From Archegozetes longisetosus (taxonomy: Eukaryota > Arthropoda > Arachnida > Sarcoptiformes > Trhypochthoniidae), in the NCBI GenBank assembly GCA_018873245.2, contig JAEMBT020000007.1:8187129-8251128 (forward strand): a DNA stretch of 64,000 nt, written 5' to 3'. The notes under the pieces were generated by a model. The model was not told the DNA's origin. It saw nothing but the letters and a program-made list of their open reading frames with translations, and did no database searches. Positions 10,325 through 21,452 of the stretch are shown piece by piece (position 1 is the first letter of the stretch; each line of letters opens with the position of its first letter). A program made the translations under genes and the position numbers.

Positions 10325-12961
10325 ATGGATTACAACAGAAATGCAGTCAATTTTACTACAAAGGAGTACGAAAGACAAATAAAAGAAGAACACAATCAAC
10401 AGTTAATGCGATGGTTGACTCAAGTGTTTCTCAGGTTTGTTTCCTATAGTTTTGATTAAACACATGAGAGCAATAAAAACTTTTCAAATCAAAATTGTAC
10501 TAAATCTAAGTCTAGATGAAAAAATAACTTCAAATCAAATTTTCAGTAATAGACAAGAATTATGTGACTTTGAGATAATAGTTAATGGCAACAAATATCT
10601 AACACATCGATTGATTCTATCTCTATTCATACCATATTTGCTGACAAAGTGTCCCCGAATTGCGCTGGCGTTCAAATGGATGGAATTGAAAATTTTGCTT
10701 TAGAAACTATACTAACTTATTGTTATACCGGAAGACTAGATCCGAATAAGAGTGACTTTTTTCCAGTATTAGAAACGGCAACTCTGTTACGTATGAATGA
10801 CTTTGTGGCCAAATGGTGCCAATCGTATGAACAGACAATTGAAGATTCCATCAGTAAATTAATGCACAAAAGAAGAATCGCAGTTATGTTTGGGTGGACT
10901 GACAAAATTGACGAAATAAACCAGTCGTTGGACCAAATGGCAAAAGAAAAAAATTACATAACATTAGCTGAAGATTTGCAGAAAACTGAGGTTAAGAAGA
11001 ATTTGATTGAAAATGAGACGATAAAGGATTCTAGAAGTAAATCAGAGTCACGTGAGAACGAGATAATGGAAGAAATTACAGAGCAGAACAGTTGTAATAA
11101 GTCTATCCCCAAACCGATGCAGCCAGAAATGAAAGCTTTTAAAGAAAAATATAAATCGCAAAGTTTAGGGATTTATGATATGACAAGTTTTTCCACTCGC
11201 ATCGATAGACAAATTCAGAAAAATTTAGATTCTTTTACAGTCGAGACTAAGCCTGCAGATCGATTGTCAAAAGCGAAACCAGAACAAACTCACAAACTAC
11301 TGATCGATGAGGATGACAAACAATACGAAGAGGCTTTACGTCGATTTACTAAATCATCCGATCAAAGTATTAGTGAAGACAAGCGTTCAGGTGTTAAAGA
11401 GGATTCAAAATGTTTGGATGTGGTTGAGAAACCAGCAAAACTCGAAGAACTAACTGTCAAACCAAAAAACAAAGTTTTGATAACAGAACAACCAAATCCT
11501 ATTCAGACTAAAAAGATAATAGAAGGCAAAGAATCAATTTCACAAACCAAGCAAAAGCTTGAATATAGACATGATATTAAAGTTTCTGAAAGATTAAAGT
11601 CGCAAATAGTTAAAGATAAAGGAAAGGGTGGAAAAGATGAAGAAGATGACGAACACGAGACAGATTATTATGAAGCTGACGAAAAAGAAGAAATAGAACT
11701 AAAAGAAAAGGAAGAAAAGGTTGAATCAATAGCAAAACCAATAGATGCCAAAGTTTCTGAGCCAGAACTTTATCTTTTCGGTGAAGTTTTTCTTCGTCCA
11801 TCAGATGAAGATCAGTATGTATGTGAACGTGATTTCATGAGTTATATATACAAAAGCAAAAACGGATACGAATGGCAATTATATCGAAAATTCGTCAATC
11901 ATTTTCGCACGTCTTTTACGCAATTTGTCAGCTATAAGTCAGATATTCTACTTATTGGCGCCTTATCTAAAGTGCCCAAATCTAAGACTAACTACAAAAC
12001 GCACTTTATTGCCAGCAAATATTGCATGAAATACATTGGCGGATCTAAATTCAAGACATTTCCTGCGATGACATACAGTCGCGCACGACATGCAGTCGCT
12101 GTCGTCAACGGTTTGCTTGAATTTCACTAAATAGTATAAAATAAATATAGAATTTAAACTCATATTTCATTAAAACATTAGGCGTATTGTATGCCATCGG
12201 AGGCATAAGAAAACTTGAAGCAGAACTAGAATCTAAGAGCATTTTGTTGAAAATTAACAACACTATTGAATACTACAATCAAATCAGTGCTAAATGGATT
12301 ACATTGAATAAAACTTTACCGATAAGAGTCTACAGTATGGCTGCTCTAGAATTCAATAATCAGTTGTGGATTATTGGAGGCATGTCTCAAAATGAAAATG
12401 AAAACCAAAACCAAATCCCAATTAACGACATTTATGCTTATGATCCTAAAAACGACAACATTATCAAAATTAGATATAAACTGCCAAATGCTTGTGCTTT
12501 CATGAGTGCTATCGCTGTCGACACCAAATTATTTGTAATCGGGGGTAAAGTTTCGTCTGACAGTCAAAGCAATGGAGACTCATTAGAAGTAAGAAAATGG
12601 TCTTCTTTTACAACTTCTTCTTTGACAACTACCTCTCTTAAACTACTTTTTACTTTGATTCTGTTGTAAACCATTTCTGTTAACCTTTGTTCGATAGATA
12701 ACAAATGAAGTTTGGATTTTCGATTCGGAAGATAGAGAATGGACTAGAGGGCCGTCACTTAACTGTCCGCGTTGTAAAACTTGCGTCATTAAGAGAGGCT
12801 CAGTTATTTATGCATTTGGTGGAGTCATCGATAGTACTCGTAGCAAATGTGCTATCGTTGAGACCCTCGACACTAGTAATCTCAACCATGGTTGGATTAG
12901 ACATGAAGATTTGCCCATCGATACTTCTGGATCTAAAATTGTGTTCGCAAAATCATTTTAA
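10325..12961 (+). CDS. BTB-kelch family protein with a frame break in the BTB domain
   Basis: BTB-kelch proteins are usually substrate adaptors of CUL3 ubiquitin ligases. Exons: 10325-10434, 10547-12110, 12182-12588 and 12698-12961. Exon 2 opens in frame with BTB text (CDFEIIVNGNKYLTHRLIL, near 10566-10622), but the continuation (GIENFALETILTYCYTGRL, from about 10682) lies in another frame, so between roughly 10640 and 10680 the frame shifts. After a BACK-like stretch comes a charged insert of about 300 residues rich in Lys and Glu, then kelch-type sequence. The splices at 12111-12181 and 12589-12697 restore kelch motifs (VLYAIGG, LWIIGG, LFVIGG, VIYAFGG). The tail ends at TAA 12959-12961. 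Downstream frames are clean, so the shift may be an assembly or base-call error; a decaying gene is the alternative. I do not recognise a specific orthologue. Confidence 0.8.
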
Positions 12962-13334
12962 CCTTCAATTCGTTACATTCAAACAATTGCTAATTTTGTG
13001 TCAACTAAATATTTCTCAATCAATACAACCAACAACCAACAGGCCATCAGATCTTAGTCAATTTTAATGTCAATTTTTATGTCAATTTTTAAAAAGTTTT
13101 GTTTATTAACTCAACAAAATTAATAGTTAACTCAATTACTCTAAATAATAAGTTCATTTTACTAAAACTTGTGCGAAAAAGAAACTAAATCTAATTTTTA
13201 GAAATAGTTTCTGAAAAGTGAGTTTAGATTAGAGAGTATTATACAATCAACTAATACAACATTTATTAAATTGCTGTAATAAAAAAGTTAACATTAAAAC
13301 AATCAACAGTTCATGGTTAGTGATAGCTTTTATA
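12962..13334. other. convergent 3' region between BTB-kelch and ALT
   Basis: Short spacer between two genes that point towards each other. A + strand AATAAA lies at 13278-13283 and the - strand equivalent (TTTATT on +) at 13262-13267, so the two transcripts probably overlap at their 3' ends. Confidence 0.6.
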
Positions 13335-15337
13335 TCATTTATATTCATTAAGAAAATTCAAATGAAACTCTTTGAATTTATTCATCATTTGTCTTAAGTT
13401 ATCCGGTTGTGGTAATATAGTTGTCCTGAAATGATACGTTCCGGCAATTTGTCCGAATCCAGAACCTGGAACTACACAAATTCCGGTTTTTTCTAGCAAT
13501 GACATGGCGTAGAAGAAGTCAGGCTTTTGTCCCCTTTCTTCTGCTGCCTTGACTGCTTTGGGCGGAATAAGAATTTTGGGGAAGGCATACATCGCACCCG
13601 CGACTGGATTCGAAACTATTCCTGGGATTGAGTTGAATGTATCCGCTGTTAATTTAGCTCTTTCGCGAAGTGATTCCAGAACTGCTTGCTTTTCTTTCAT
13701 GTAAGTTTCATAGGATTGTCCATCTTTTTCTGGTGGTTTCACTACACAATCAACAGCTATTTGACCCAAAACAGAAGAACACAGTCTTGCGCTCAACATC
13801 TTGAAAAACATTGCTTTTACTTCGCTTTCAAAGTTGACTAATTCGAGATAACCTCCTCGAAGACCACATTCACCCATAAAGCCTTCAAATAAATCAAGTC
13901 TTTTAAGAATTCGCAACTCTTAAAAATTGAGACTGTCAAAACTAATATCTGTTATCATTTCAAGTCTCACAAGTGGTTTTAACCTAAAGCAAATTCTAAT
14001 CATAACCATTTTGTGTAATTCACACAAATAATTGAATAAGATAATTTCGATTATGCACTGCAATTATTTGATTATTGCTTTTCTTCAACTCTAATGAATT
14101 TTGAAAGAATTTCTATAACTGACTGACTCTGAAATCGATGAAATATCAGAATAATTAATTGAAACAATAACAAATTGTTTGATAAAATGCAACATAAAAT
14201 CAATACAAATTGAATGAACTTACCTTTAGAGGCACTCATGAGTGAGGCCAATTCAAGTTTAATTCCCATATCATGCATGACTTTCTTGAAAGAGTAAAAT
14301 TGGGCATTTTCTCCCCATATATTATGCTGATAGACTTCATCGGCAATGATTAATAATCTATTCTTTTGCGCGAACCTAATAATGTCTTCAATATTATTAC
14401 GCGTCAGTACAGAACCAGTTGGGTTTCCAGGATTGATCACAACAATAGCTTTAGGTTTACATTCACTTCGTGACTCATCGAGAGCTCTCTGCAATTCGTT
14501 GATATTCAATGCCCATTGATTTTCTTCATCCAAATAGTAAGAGATCAGATGCATTCCATACTCGCAAAGAGTAGCCGAATATAGTGGGTATTGAGGTATT
14601 GGAACCATAACTAAGTCAATTCAACAATTGAGTCATTGCAAGCATTAAGTTTCAAATAAATGCTTACCACCGGATTTGGGTCCATCAGTCGAGTTAATGA
14701 TGGAGAGGATGGCTCTGACGCCTTCACTCGCGCCGGTGGTCAGCACTATATTGTTATAATCGCTTTCGATGCCATCTCTGTCACTAATATATTCTGCGCA
14801 ATGTTTTCGAATGATTTCAACTCCAGTAGAATCAGAATAAGCGCCAACAGACTGTCCGCCACAATAAGACAGCAATAACTCGACTCTTTCCTTAACATCT
14901 TTAGGAATATTATTATCTGAGAGGGTTCGGGACGGATTTAGAGCTCCAGCCATGACTTGTCGGAAGAAAGTCAACGGTTTTTGTCCCATCGCGTGACAGT
15001 CTCCAATGTTAGCCCGAATCACAGTCTCGAATGGTTTTTTGTGACCTGAAGACAACTCTTTCTCTAGTTGGGCTGCTCTTATGACAAGTGGTCCACGAAC
15101 TGCATATTCCAGTCGACGAACGTTTGCATTCATATTATCTAATGTCAAAAGATGTTGGCTTTGGTTGTCATGATTTGGTTGTTGGGCACCAGCTGTTGAT
15201 AGAGTTCTTGATTTACGAGCGAAACAAGTGTTGTTATTATATGAGTGATTAAATGCTTTTTGTAATAGAGTTCGGTTGTCGGCATTGATATTATGAACAA
15301 ATTTAATACCTTTACAGTGACTTATAATTTGACTCAT
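13335..15337 (-). CDS. GPT: alanine aminotransferase
   Basis: PLP enzyme moving an amino group between alanine and 2-oxoglutarate, joining glycolysis to amino-acid metabolism. Three exons on the - strand: 14668-15337, 14224-14610 and 13335-13882, giving 534 residues (human GPT 496, GPT2 523). Family blocks include VPIPQYPLYSA, VINPGNPTGSV, IIADEVYQ, and GICVVPGSGFGQ near the end. The PLP lysine is in SASKGFMGECG, Lys352, exactly at the exon 2/3 junction. The first 50 residues are basic and Ser/Asn-rich without acidic clusters, compatible with a mitochondrial presequence as in GPT2, but a cytosolic form starting lower cannot be excluded. All splice sites are GT-AG and keep frame. Confidence 0.96.
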
Positions 15338-16604
15338 TTTTCAATATATCAGTTAATTATAATTTCAATATTTATTATCTATTAATACTTCAAATATATT
15401 TCGTTAACAAAATTGATATTAAATAACAAAATAGTTTATATAAAAATTGGTATAATTAATAAAATTTGATATTATGAACACTATTTCAATGTTGATTTAA
15501 TATTATGTTCACTTTTTCACTATTGATTTAATATTATGTTGACTCCAAGGCTTAATCAGATTATAATGAAGTGATTGGTTGTGATTAAGGCGAATGTCAA
15601 TTGGCTCAACACTTGATTTGTAGACTTTCATTGAATCATTTTTAATGCCTGTTCCGTTCTGTTTGTGCGCTAAAAATATTTTCATTTAAATGTTTGGACC
15701 TCTCACTGAGAAGGCTTAACGCTTCAATACTAACTCAAACAGCTTTAATTGAGAAATCGATAAAAAAGCAATTTTATATTGAGATAACATTATATATAGG
15801 AGTATGTTTGATTAATTTAGATGTGATTCAAGTAAATTAAACTGTTATAAAGGGCTTACGACTTTATAAAATCGATTTATAACTTTAGAACACTATTAAG
15901 CTCGTAGTTGAGGTACTTAATAATCTAGTAGTTATTATATTATATTAATAATGTTCCATAAATTATATGAGACTTAGCGCGTTAATGTTTTATGAAGTGA
16001 ACTAAGTTATCACTGCCTCCGATAAGAAAATCTCATAAAGCATTTTCATTATGTAAATAAATACTGACGTCTACTAACTTCTCCCTTCAAGTTTAATCTT
16101 ATGAACTGTTTAGCACTTAGGCGATTAGAAGTACTGTTTCGACACAAGTAGTAGAAGTGATTAATACATAATTTAGACTAGATTGACAAAATGACTGGTT
16201 TGCAAATAGAAATATTACTGAAAATATAAAATACTCAATCATAATCGATCTTGTGTTAGGAATTAAGTGAATAAAATTGATTCAAAATTCAATTGTATAG
16301 TAACAGATGGGCTCTAGAATTAAAACTAACTTTAAATAAATAAAATAAAAGTAACTCTAACTAGTTTTCAAACGAACAAAAGACTATTTTTCACAGTATT
16401 AATCAACTTGTACTTATAAGTTCACTACTAAACCACTAGAACTCACTTATCGTCACTTGAAGTACCCATCTAAAGTAGCAAATAGTTCAACTGATAACTA
16501 CGAAGAGGTTCCATCAGGAGAAGAATCAAATATAGATGGTTTGCAAACAGGAGGAATTGAATGAGGAGCAGAAAAACCGAATGCAGAACCCAAACCAAAT
16601 AACC

Positions 16605-16630
16605 AGAGAGAGAGAGAGAGAGAGAGAGAG
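16605..16630. repeat. (AG)13 microsatellite
   Basis: Uninterrupted AG dinucleotide repeat of 26 bases. Confidence 0.95.
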
Positions 16631-17196
16631 CATTGAGATAAGCCTGATGCTGGTGCGATAAGTGCCGGCTGTAAAAGTAGATGAGAGTGAAGCAGTCGGT
16701 TCTATAGTTAGAGTATTTGAAGCATGTATGAATGTTGATTGAGAATCGATGGGTATGTAAACAACTACAAATAGACCAGTAGTCAGGTCTGTCGCGACTA
16801 GTAGACTGCCTTAAGTGAAGTGCGTTATAAAGAAATAAATAAAAGCGAGTAGAGATCAAGTTTGATTACTTTTATTTTATATTAAAATACCTAGATTCAC
16901 GTGACAGTCTCAAAAAATCGATTCATTTGGCTTAACGAAACAATAATCGGGTCAAACATTAAGATATAGAACTTGATTAGTGCAACAAAAATAATTTCTA
17001 AACCATAAATAATTATTTGATGTGAAAAATTGATATCAAAATGAATTCTACAAAATACTGAAATTTCGTTCGACCCAATCCTATTGATTAGAGGTCGAAA
17101 TAAGTTCATATTTACAAAATTGTTTTCTTAAGCTTAATAAAAGCCTTAAATATTGACGAAAGACAATTTATTATTAAGAACTTTGAAACAAACGCA

Positions 17197-17202
17197 TTTA
17201 TT
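17197..17202 (-). terminator. candidate polyadenylation signal of MED25
   Basis: TTTATT on the + strand reads AATAAA for the - strand gene, 86 bases past its stop. A second copy lies at 17167-17172. Confidence 0.45.
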
Positions 17203-17287
17203 CTGACATTAGCTGATTTCAGCAGAATTGCTAACCTCTAAAACGTAAGATTAGAGGAAAGGATTAGGAGAGAGAAGTGGGCAAAGA

Positions 17288-17493
17288 TTAGAAGTCAAGC
17301 AATCCATTATTATCCCAGACATTAGTTTGTCTATTTTGTTGCTGTTGTAGTTGTGTTTGTTGTTGGGTTAATTGATTCAAATTGGGCTGTTGCATTCGGA
17401 ATTGGGGCACTTGTCCCCCTTGTTGCTGAACTAAACCAATGTTTTGCTGTTGTACTAAAATTTGCTGCTGAGGTAAACTTGCTCTCATTTGCT

Positions 17494-17525
<32 letters not shown>

Positions 17526-20500
17526 TGTTGCTGGTGTTGTTGTAATAAATGTCTTAATTGTGGATTATTACTGATTCCTGTCACTTGCTGCTGCTGTTGT
17601 AACAAAAGCTGTTGTTTTTGTTGCAATTGCTGATGAAGTTGTTGACGAATTTGGTTTTGTTGAATCTGATTTTGTTGAGTTTGTTGTTGCTGTTGAACCT
17701 GTTGTTGTTCAACAGCAACGTTGACTGCCGCTGCTTGTTGTGCCTGTTGGTACTCCAACTCTTTTCTTTGTGCTTCTTTCAACGTTTGTTCCAGTTGTTT
17801 AATTGTCATTAAATTTTGTTGTCTTTCGTTTGTTAGCGCAAAACGCGGAGCATTTTGTATCTGTTGACCAACTGGAGTATTTTGAATCAAACCGAATTGT
17901 GATTGTGGATTAGGTTGTGCTTGTTGTGTTTGTTGTTGAAGTGTTGGTCCTGCACTTGCCATTTGTGGACCCGTGTTCTGAACATTGACTAAACCTTGAA
18001 GATTGTTCGTTAAAAACGTGTTTTGTGGCTGATTTGTAGTGACTGGACCGAGAGCTTGATTTAGCAAAACATTAGCTTGTTGTTGCGTTGGTTGTTGAGA
18101 AGGTCCGACAGAACCGATTTGGGTCGAACTGACCGTATTGGGTAATGAAGAAGGGAGGACTGAACCAATATTGGAAGCAGTGGTTTGTTGCATTGTTCCG
18201 CCTGACATTTGTTGCAGCTACAAAACAAAATTCACTATCATTTCTTCGAAAACAATAAACATATTTACATTCAAATCCAAATAACATTACAGATCGTTTC
18301 TGTTTAAACTTTGACACCAAAAGCCCACCACCGCTAATGACAGTTACTTTAAATTTTACCTGAAATATATTGCTTTGAGCGGAAATTATTGGTTGTGGTG
18401 GCGGTTGAAGAGTTGGTTGTTGAGCGGACTGAACTGATATCTGAACAGGTAATTGTCCGCCTAATTGTGACTGTGATCCAGGAATCGTAACTTGTTGTTG
18501 ACCTAAAGCTAATTGCATTTGCCCGCTGCCCACCAACTGATAATAAATAGTGCCAATTGTGGCTTTAATAATCGTAACTTAACTCGTTTAACACATTTTA
18601 TAATTTTAGTATAACTCCATTTTCCTATTCACCTTAAATTCTCTTCAATCTAGTTCTGCACACTTGCTATCCTTAAAAGTCTCCAATACTATCTTTTACT
18701 TTATAGATAAGTCCCTATTAGTCTGAGTTTCAATATAACTGTTCCCTTTCACATGGTCTTCATAGAGATTTCTCGCAGAATATATAGTTTTAATAACTGA
18801 TTTCTGCCAGTTTCGATAATGTAAAACTAATCGTTTACTTAAAAGTCTATAACTTTATTAAATACATATATTATTCAAAATTTCGAGGACCTCAACAGAC
18901 TCCAATAAATCAATAGAAAAATAACTGAAATCTCAAACGACCCTCTAATTAATCATAATTAAATGCAAAAAGAATAGAAACTTTACCATTTTTTGCTGTT
19001 GCTGTTTGGCTTGTTGTTCTTTCTTATGAGTTTCAATCATATCCCTCATAGCTTTGAAGAATTCTTCTTGATCATGAGGCACAAAACCCATATATACTCT
19101 AAAAGTGCGATGAAAAGATAATTTATAGAATGAATAAACTTGAAAAGAAAATAAACCTTTTGTCGGGCATATACAAAATAATCATCATTCGAATATTGAG
19201 TGCTGTGAACTGAATACATCCAACCTATGGTTGATTAAATAAACAAAACCATTTGAAACCATATGATTACAATCAATTGATTGATCACTACTTACCCAAT
19301 TAGTACTCATAATTTTGGTAAGTTTAGACAATCCCTGATCATTATCATTAGTGAAGTGCAAACTGATATGATATGAAGCATTTTTCAAAATTGGAAATAG
19401 TCTCATGATCAATTGTTTGGGAAGAAGTGAAAGAACTAATTTTTCGGGCCACTTCGAGGCATCGATAACAGGTTCTCCATTGACAACATGACATGATATT
19501 TGACAACTTAAAGTGTAAGTGATTCTATTGACAGCATTTATAGGTCCTTGTTGCACAGGTTTTTCTTGGTATTCTATAATTCCTGCCCAAATCCTACGTC
19601 TTTGATCTTTCACTCCCTGCTGAATGCCTGGAACTGTATTTACGAACTGAGGCTGAGTTACCATCATTTGATTAATCGTTGTAGCTGGTTGTTGAAGCTG
19701 TTGTTGCTGTTGTTGTAATTGAATCTGTTGCTGAAACTGTTGTTGAGATGGCTGAATCTGTTGTGGCTGTTGTTGCATTGGAGAAGCAACCGATTGTTGC
19801 ATAATAGGAGAGGGAGCAGCCCTTTGAATGGGCAGTGGAGATGGTTGTGGTCCTGATGGAGACGGGGCAGAGAATGGCGATGGAACTGGTTGTTGACCAC
19901 GTATTTGTTGGCCTCCTAAACCTGGCCTTACTTGCGGGTTAGCTGCACTCTGCTGTTTTATTGGTTGAGGTGGTTGTGATACTAGACTGACTAAAGTGGG
20001 CGCTGTTTGCTGAAGTCCTGTCTGATGCTGAAGAGCAGGCGTCGAAAGCGTCGGAAGCGTTGGAACACCACCTCTAGGCCTCATGTTCAACTGTCCTTTC
20101 AATACAGGCATGGCTGGAGTTGGAGATGACGCCGATGAAGACACTGCAACTGATGTCACTGTTGGCACAGTTGGTCCCGGAGCCCACGTCGATATAGGCA
20201 CAGGTGACGCACCTCTCGCTGATTTGACTATGGTGTCCGGAGTAGGGGCTTTTGATGGCTGAGAGAACGGAGACGCAATATCTGTATTTCCAATTGTCGG
20301 ATGTGGTACTCGAGTCATAATTGGTTGACCCGTTGAATGCATTTGAGGGACACTACTTGAAGTCGATGTGACATTAGGAGCAGACGAAGCGATCGAAACT
20401 GGTTGAAGACTTGGAGACAATGGTCTCTTTATTCCCATCTGAGTTATAGGAAGAGGAGAATTTTGTTGCTGTTGCTGTGGTTTTTGGTCGACAACATTTG

Positions 20501-21452
20501 TCGACTGAGATCCCGCTTGAGGACTCATTGGACGTTCTTGTAGTTGAAAGCCTCGTAACAGTACTAAATGTCTTCTATCTTTAGCGTAGTTTTTATTTAA
20601 AGCTTGAGTGAGATCTCCGCCCGCGTCTTCGTATAACTTGTATAAGAAGCTCATTTTTCTCGGAGAAAATATACTGAAATTGATTTGTTTCTCAGCCATA
20701 AGTCCAGCTAACTGGTCGATCATTAAACCAAAATAAGTTTGACTCTCTACTGTTTGCACTGAATAAGGTGGAGAATTACAGATAAGTATACAATGCTTCG
20801 TAGTCTTCGCCATAATGTTAGAAGCTGTCGACTCTCTTAGTGACGCGAAATCATCAAAAACTTGTAGAGCAGTACTAAACCCTTCTGTTATGTGAGAACA
20901 CGACTCACCGGCGCCTCCAATGAACCTATTATTTCATTTACAAAATCAATTTCAATTTAAGATGTTTCACACTTTAAATAACTTAAAACGTCAAAGAGAA
21001 TATAAACCAATTCGTACTGGATTTTGTCCAACCATTGCAGCAGTCTGTGAGAGCTAGTGGTAGGAGCGAAACATATGGAGGCTGGTTCTGGAGCACAATC
21101 AACAGTCATGAATGCGACCAATGCGTAGAGCGTGCAATTGTACTAATTATTAATTCAATACAACAAATATAGTATCAAAATCTTTTATTATTCAATTATT
21201 GCTAAATCAAAGGTGACATACATTATTATCAAAGCCATAATCACGATCATCTGGTGGACCACCGCTGAAGTATCTGTTATTACATCAATTCAAATGATTA
21301 AACAGTTTCCTTTGAAAACATAACTGATGCAAGACTTACTCAAGAGTCGGAATAATGTAATTGGTTTTAAGACTTTCAACATAAGGGCTGAGGTTAGCGG
21401 TGGCCTCAATCAGAAAGACGACATCAGCCACTGGCTGATCACTTATTACCAT
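17288..21452 (-). CDS. MED25: Mediator complex subunit 25
   Basis: Subunit of the Mediator coactivator that receives signals from activators and nuclear receptors. Eight coding exons on the - strand: 21340-21452, 21222-21273, 21018-21142, 19296-20925, 19157-19224, 18987-19098, 18360-18536, 17288-18217; total 1068 residues (human 747). The N-terminal von Willebrand A domain (residues 1 to about 220) shows [35 protein letters not shown] and LICNSPPY. A Pro/Gln/Ser-rich linker follows, then the activator-binding ACID domain (about 540-720; [17 protein letters not shown] through [15 protein letters not shown]). The remainder is Gln-rich with a run of 15 Gln; inside it NPQLRHLL matches the position of the LxxLL nuclear-receptor box of human MED25. 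The extra length is low-complexity sequence. Exon 3 uses the donor at 21017, which is the one that gives [11 protein letters not shown]. Confidence 0.96.

Larger units (their letters stand above)
15338..17287. other. spacer between ALT and MED25
   Basis: AT-rich, includes ALT promoter sequence and the MED25 3' UTR. A 129-codon open frame at 16470-16859 (-) spans an (AG)n run and looks accidental. No gene supported. Confidence 0.5.

Noticed and set aside
16470-16859. 129-codon frame on the - strand
   Set aside because: Kept open by an (AG)n run; Ser/Leu/Tyr-rich low-complexity translation, no motif and no splice partners.
17353-17812. Leu/Val-rich frames on the + strand
   Set aside because: Reverse complement of the CAG/CAA-rich polyglutamine tail of MED25.
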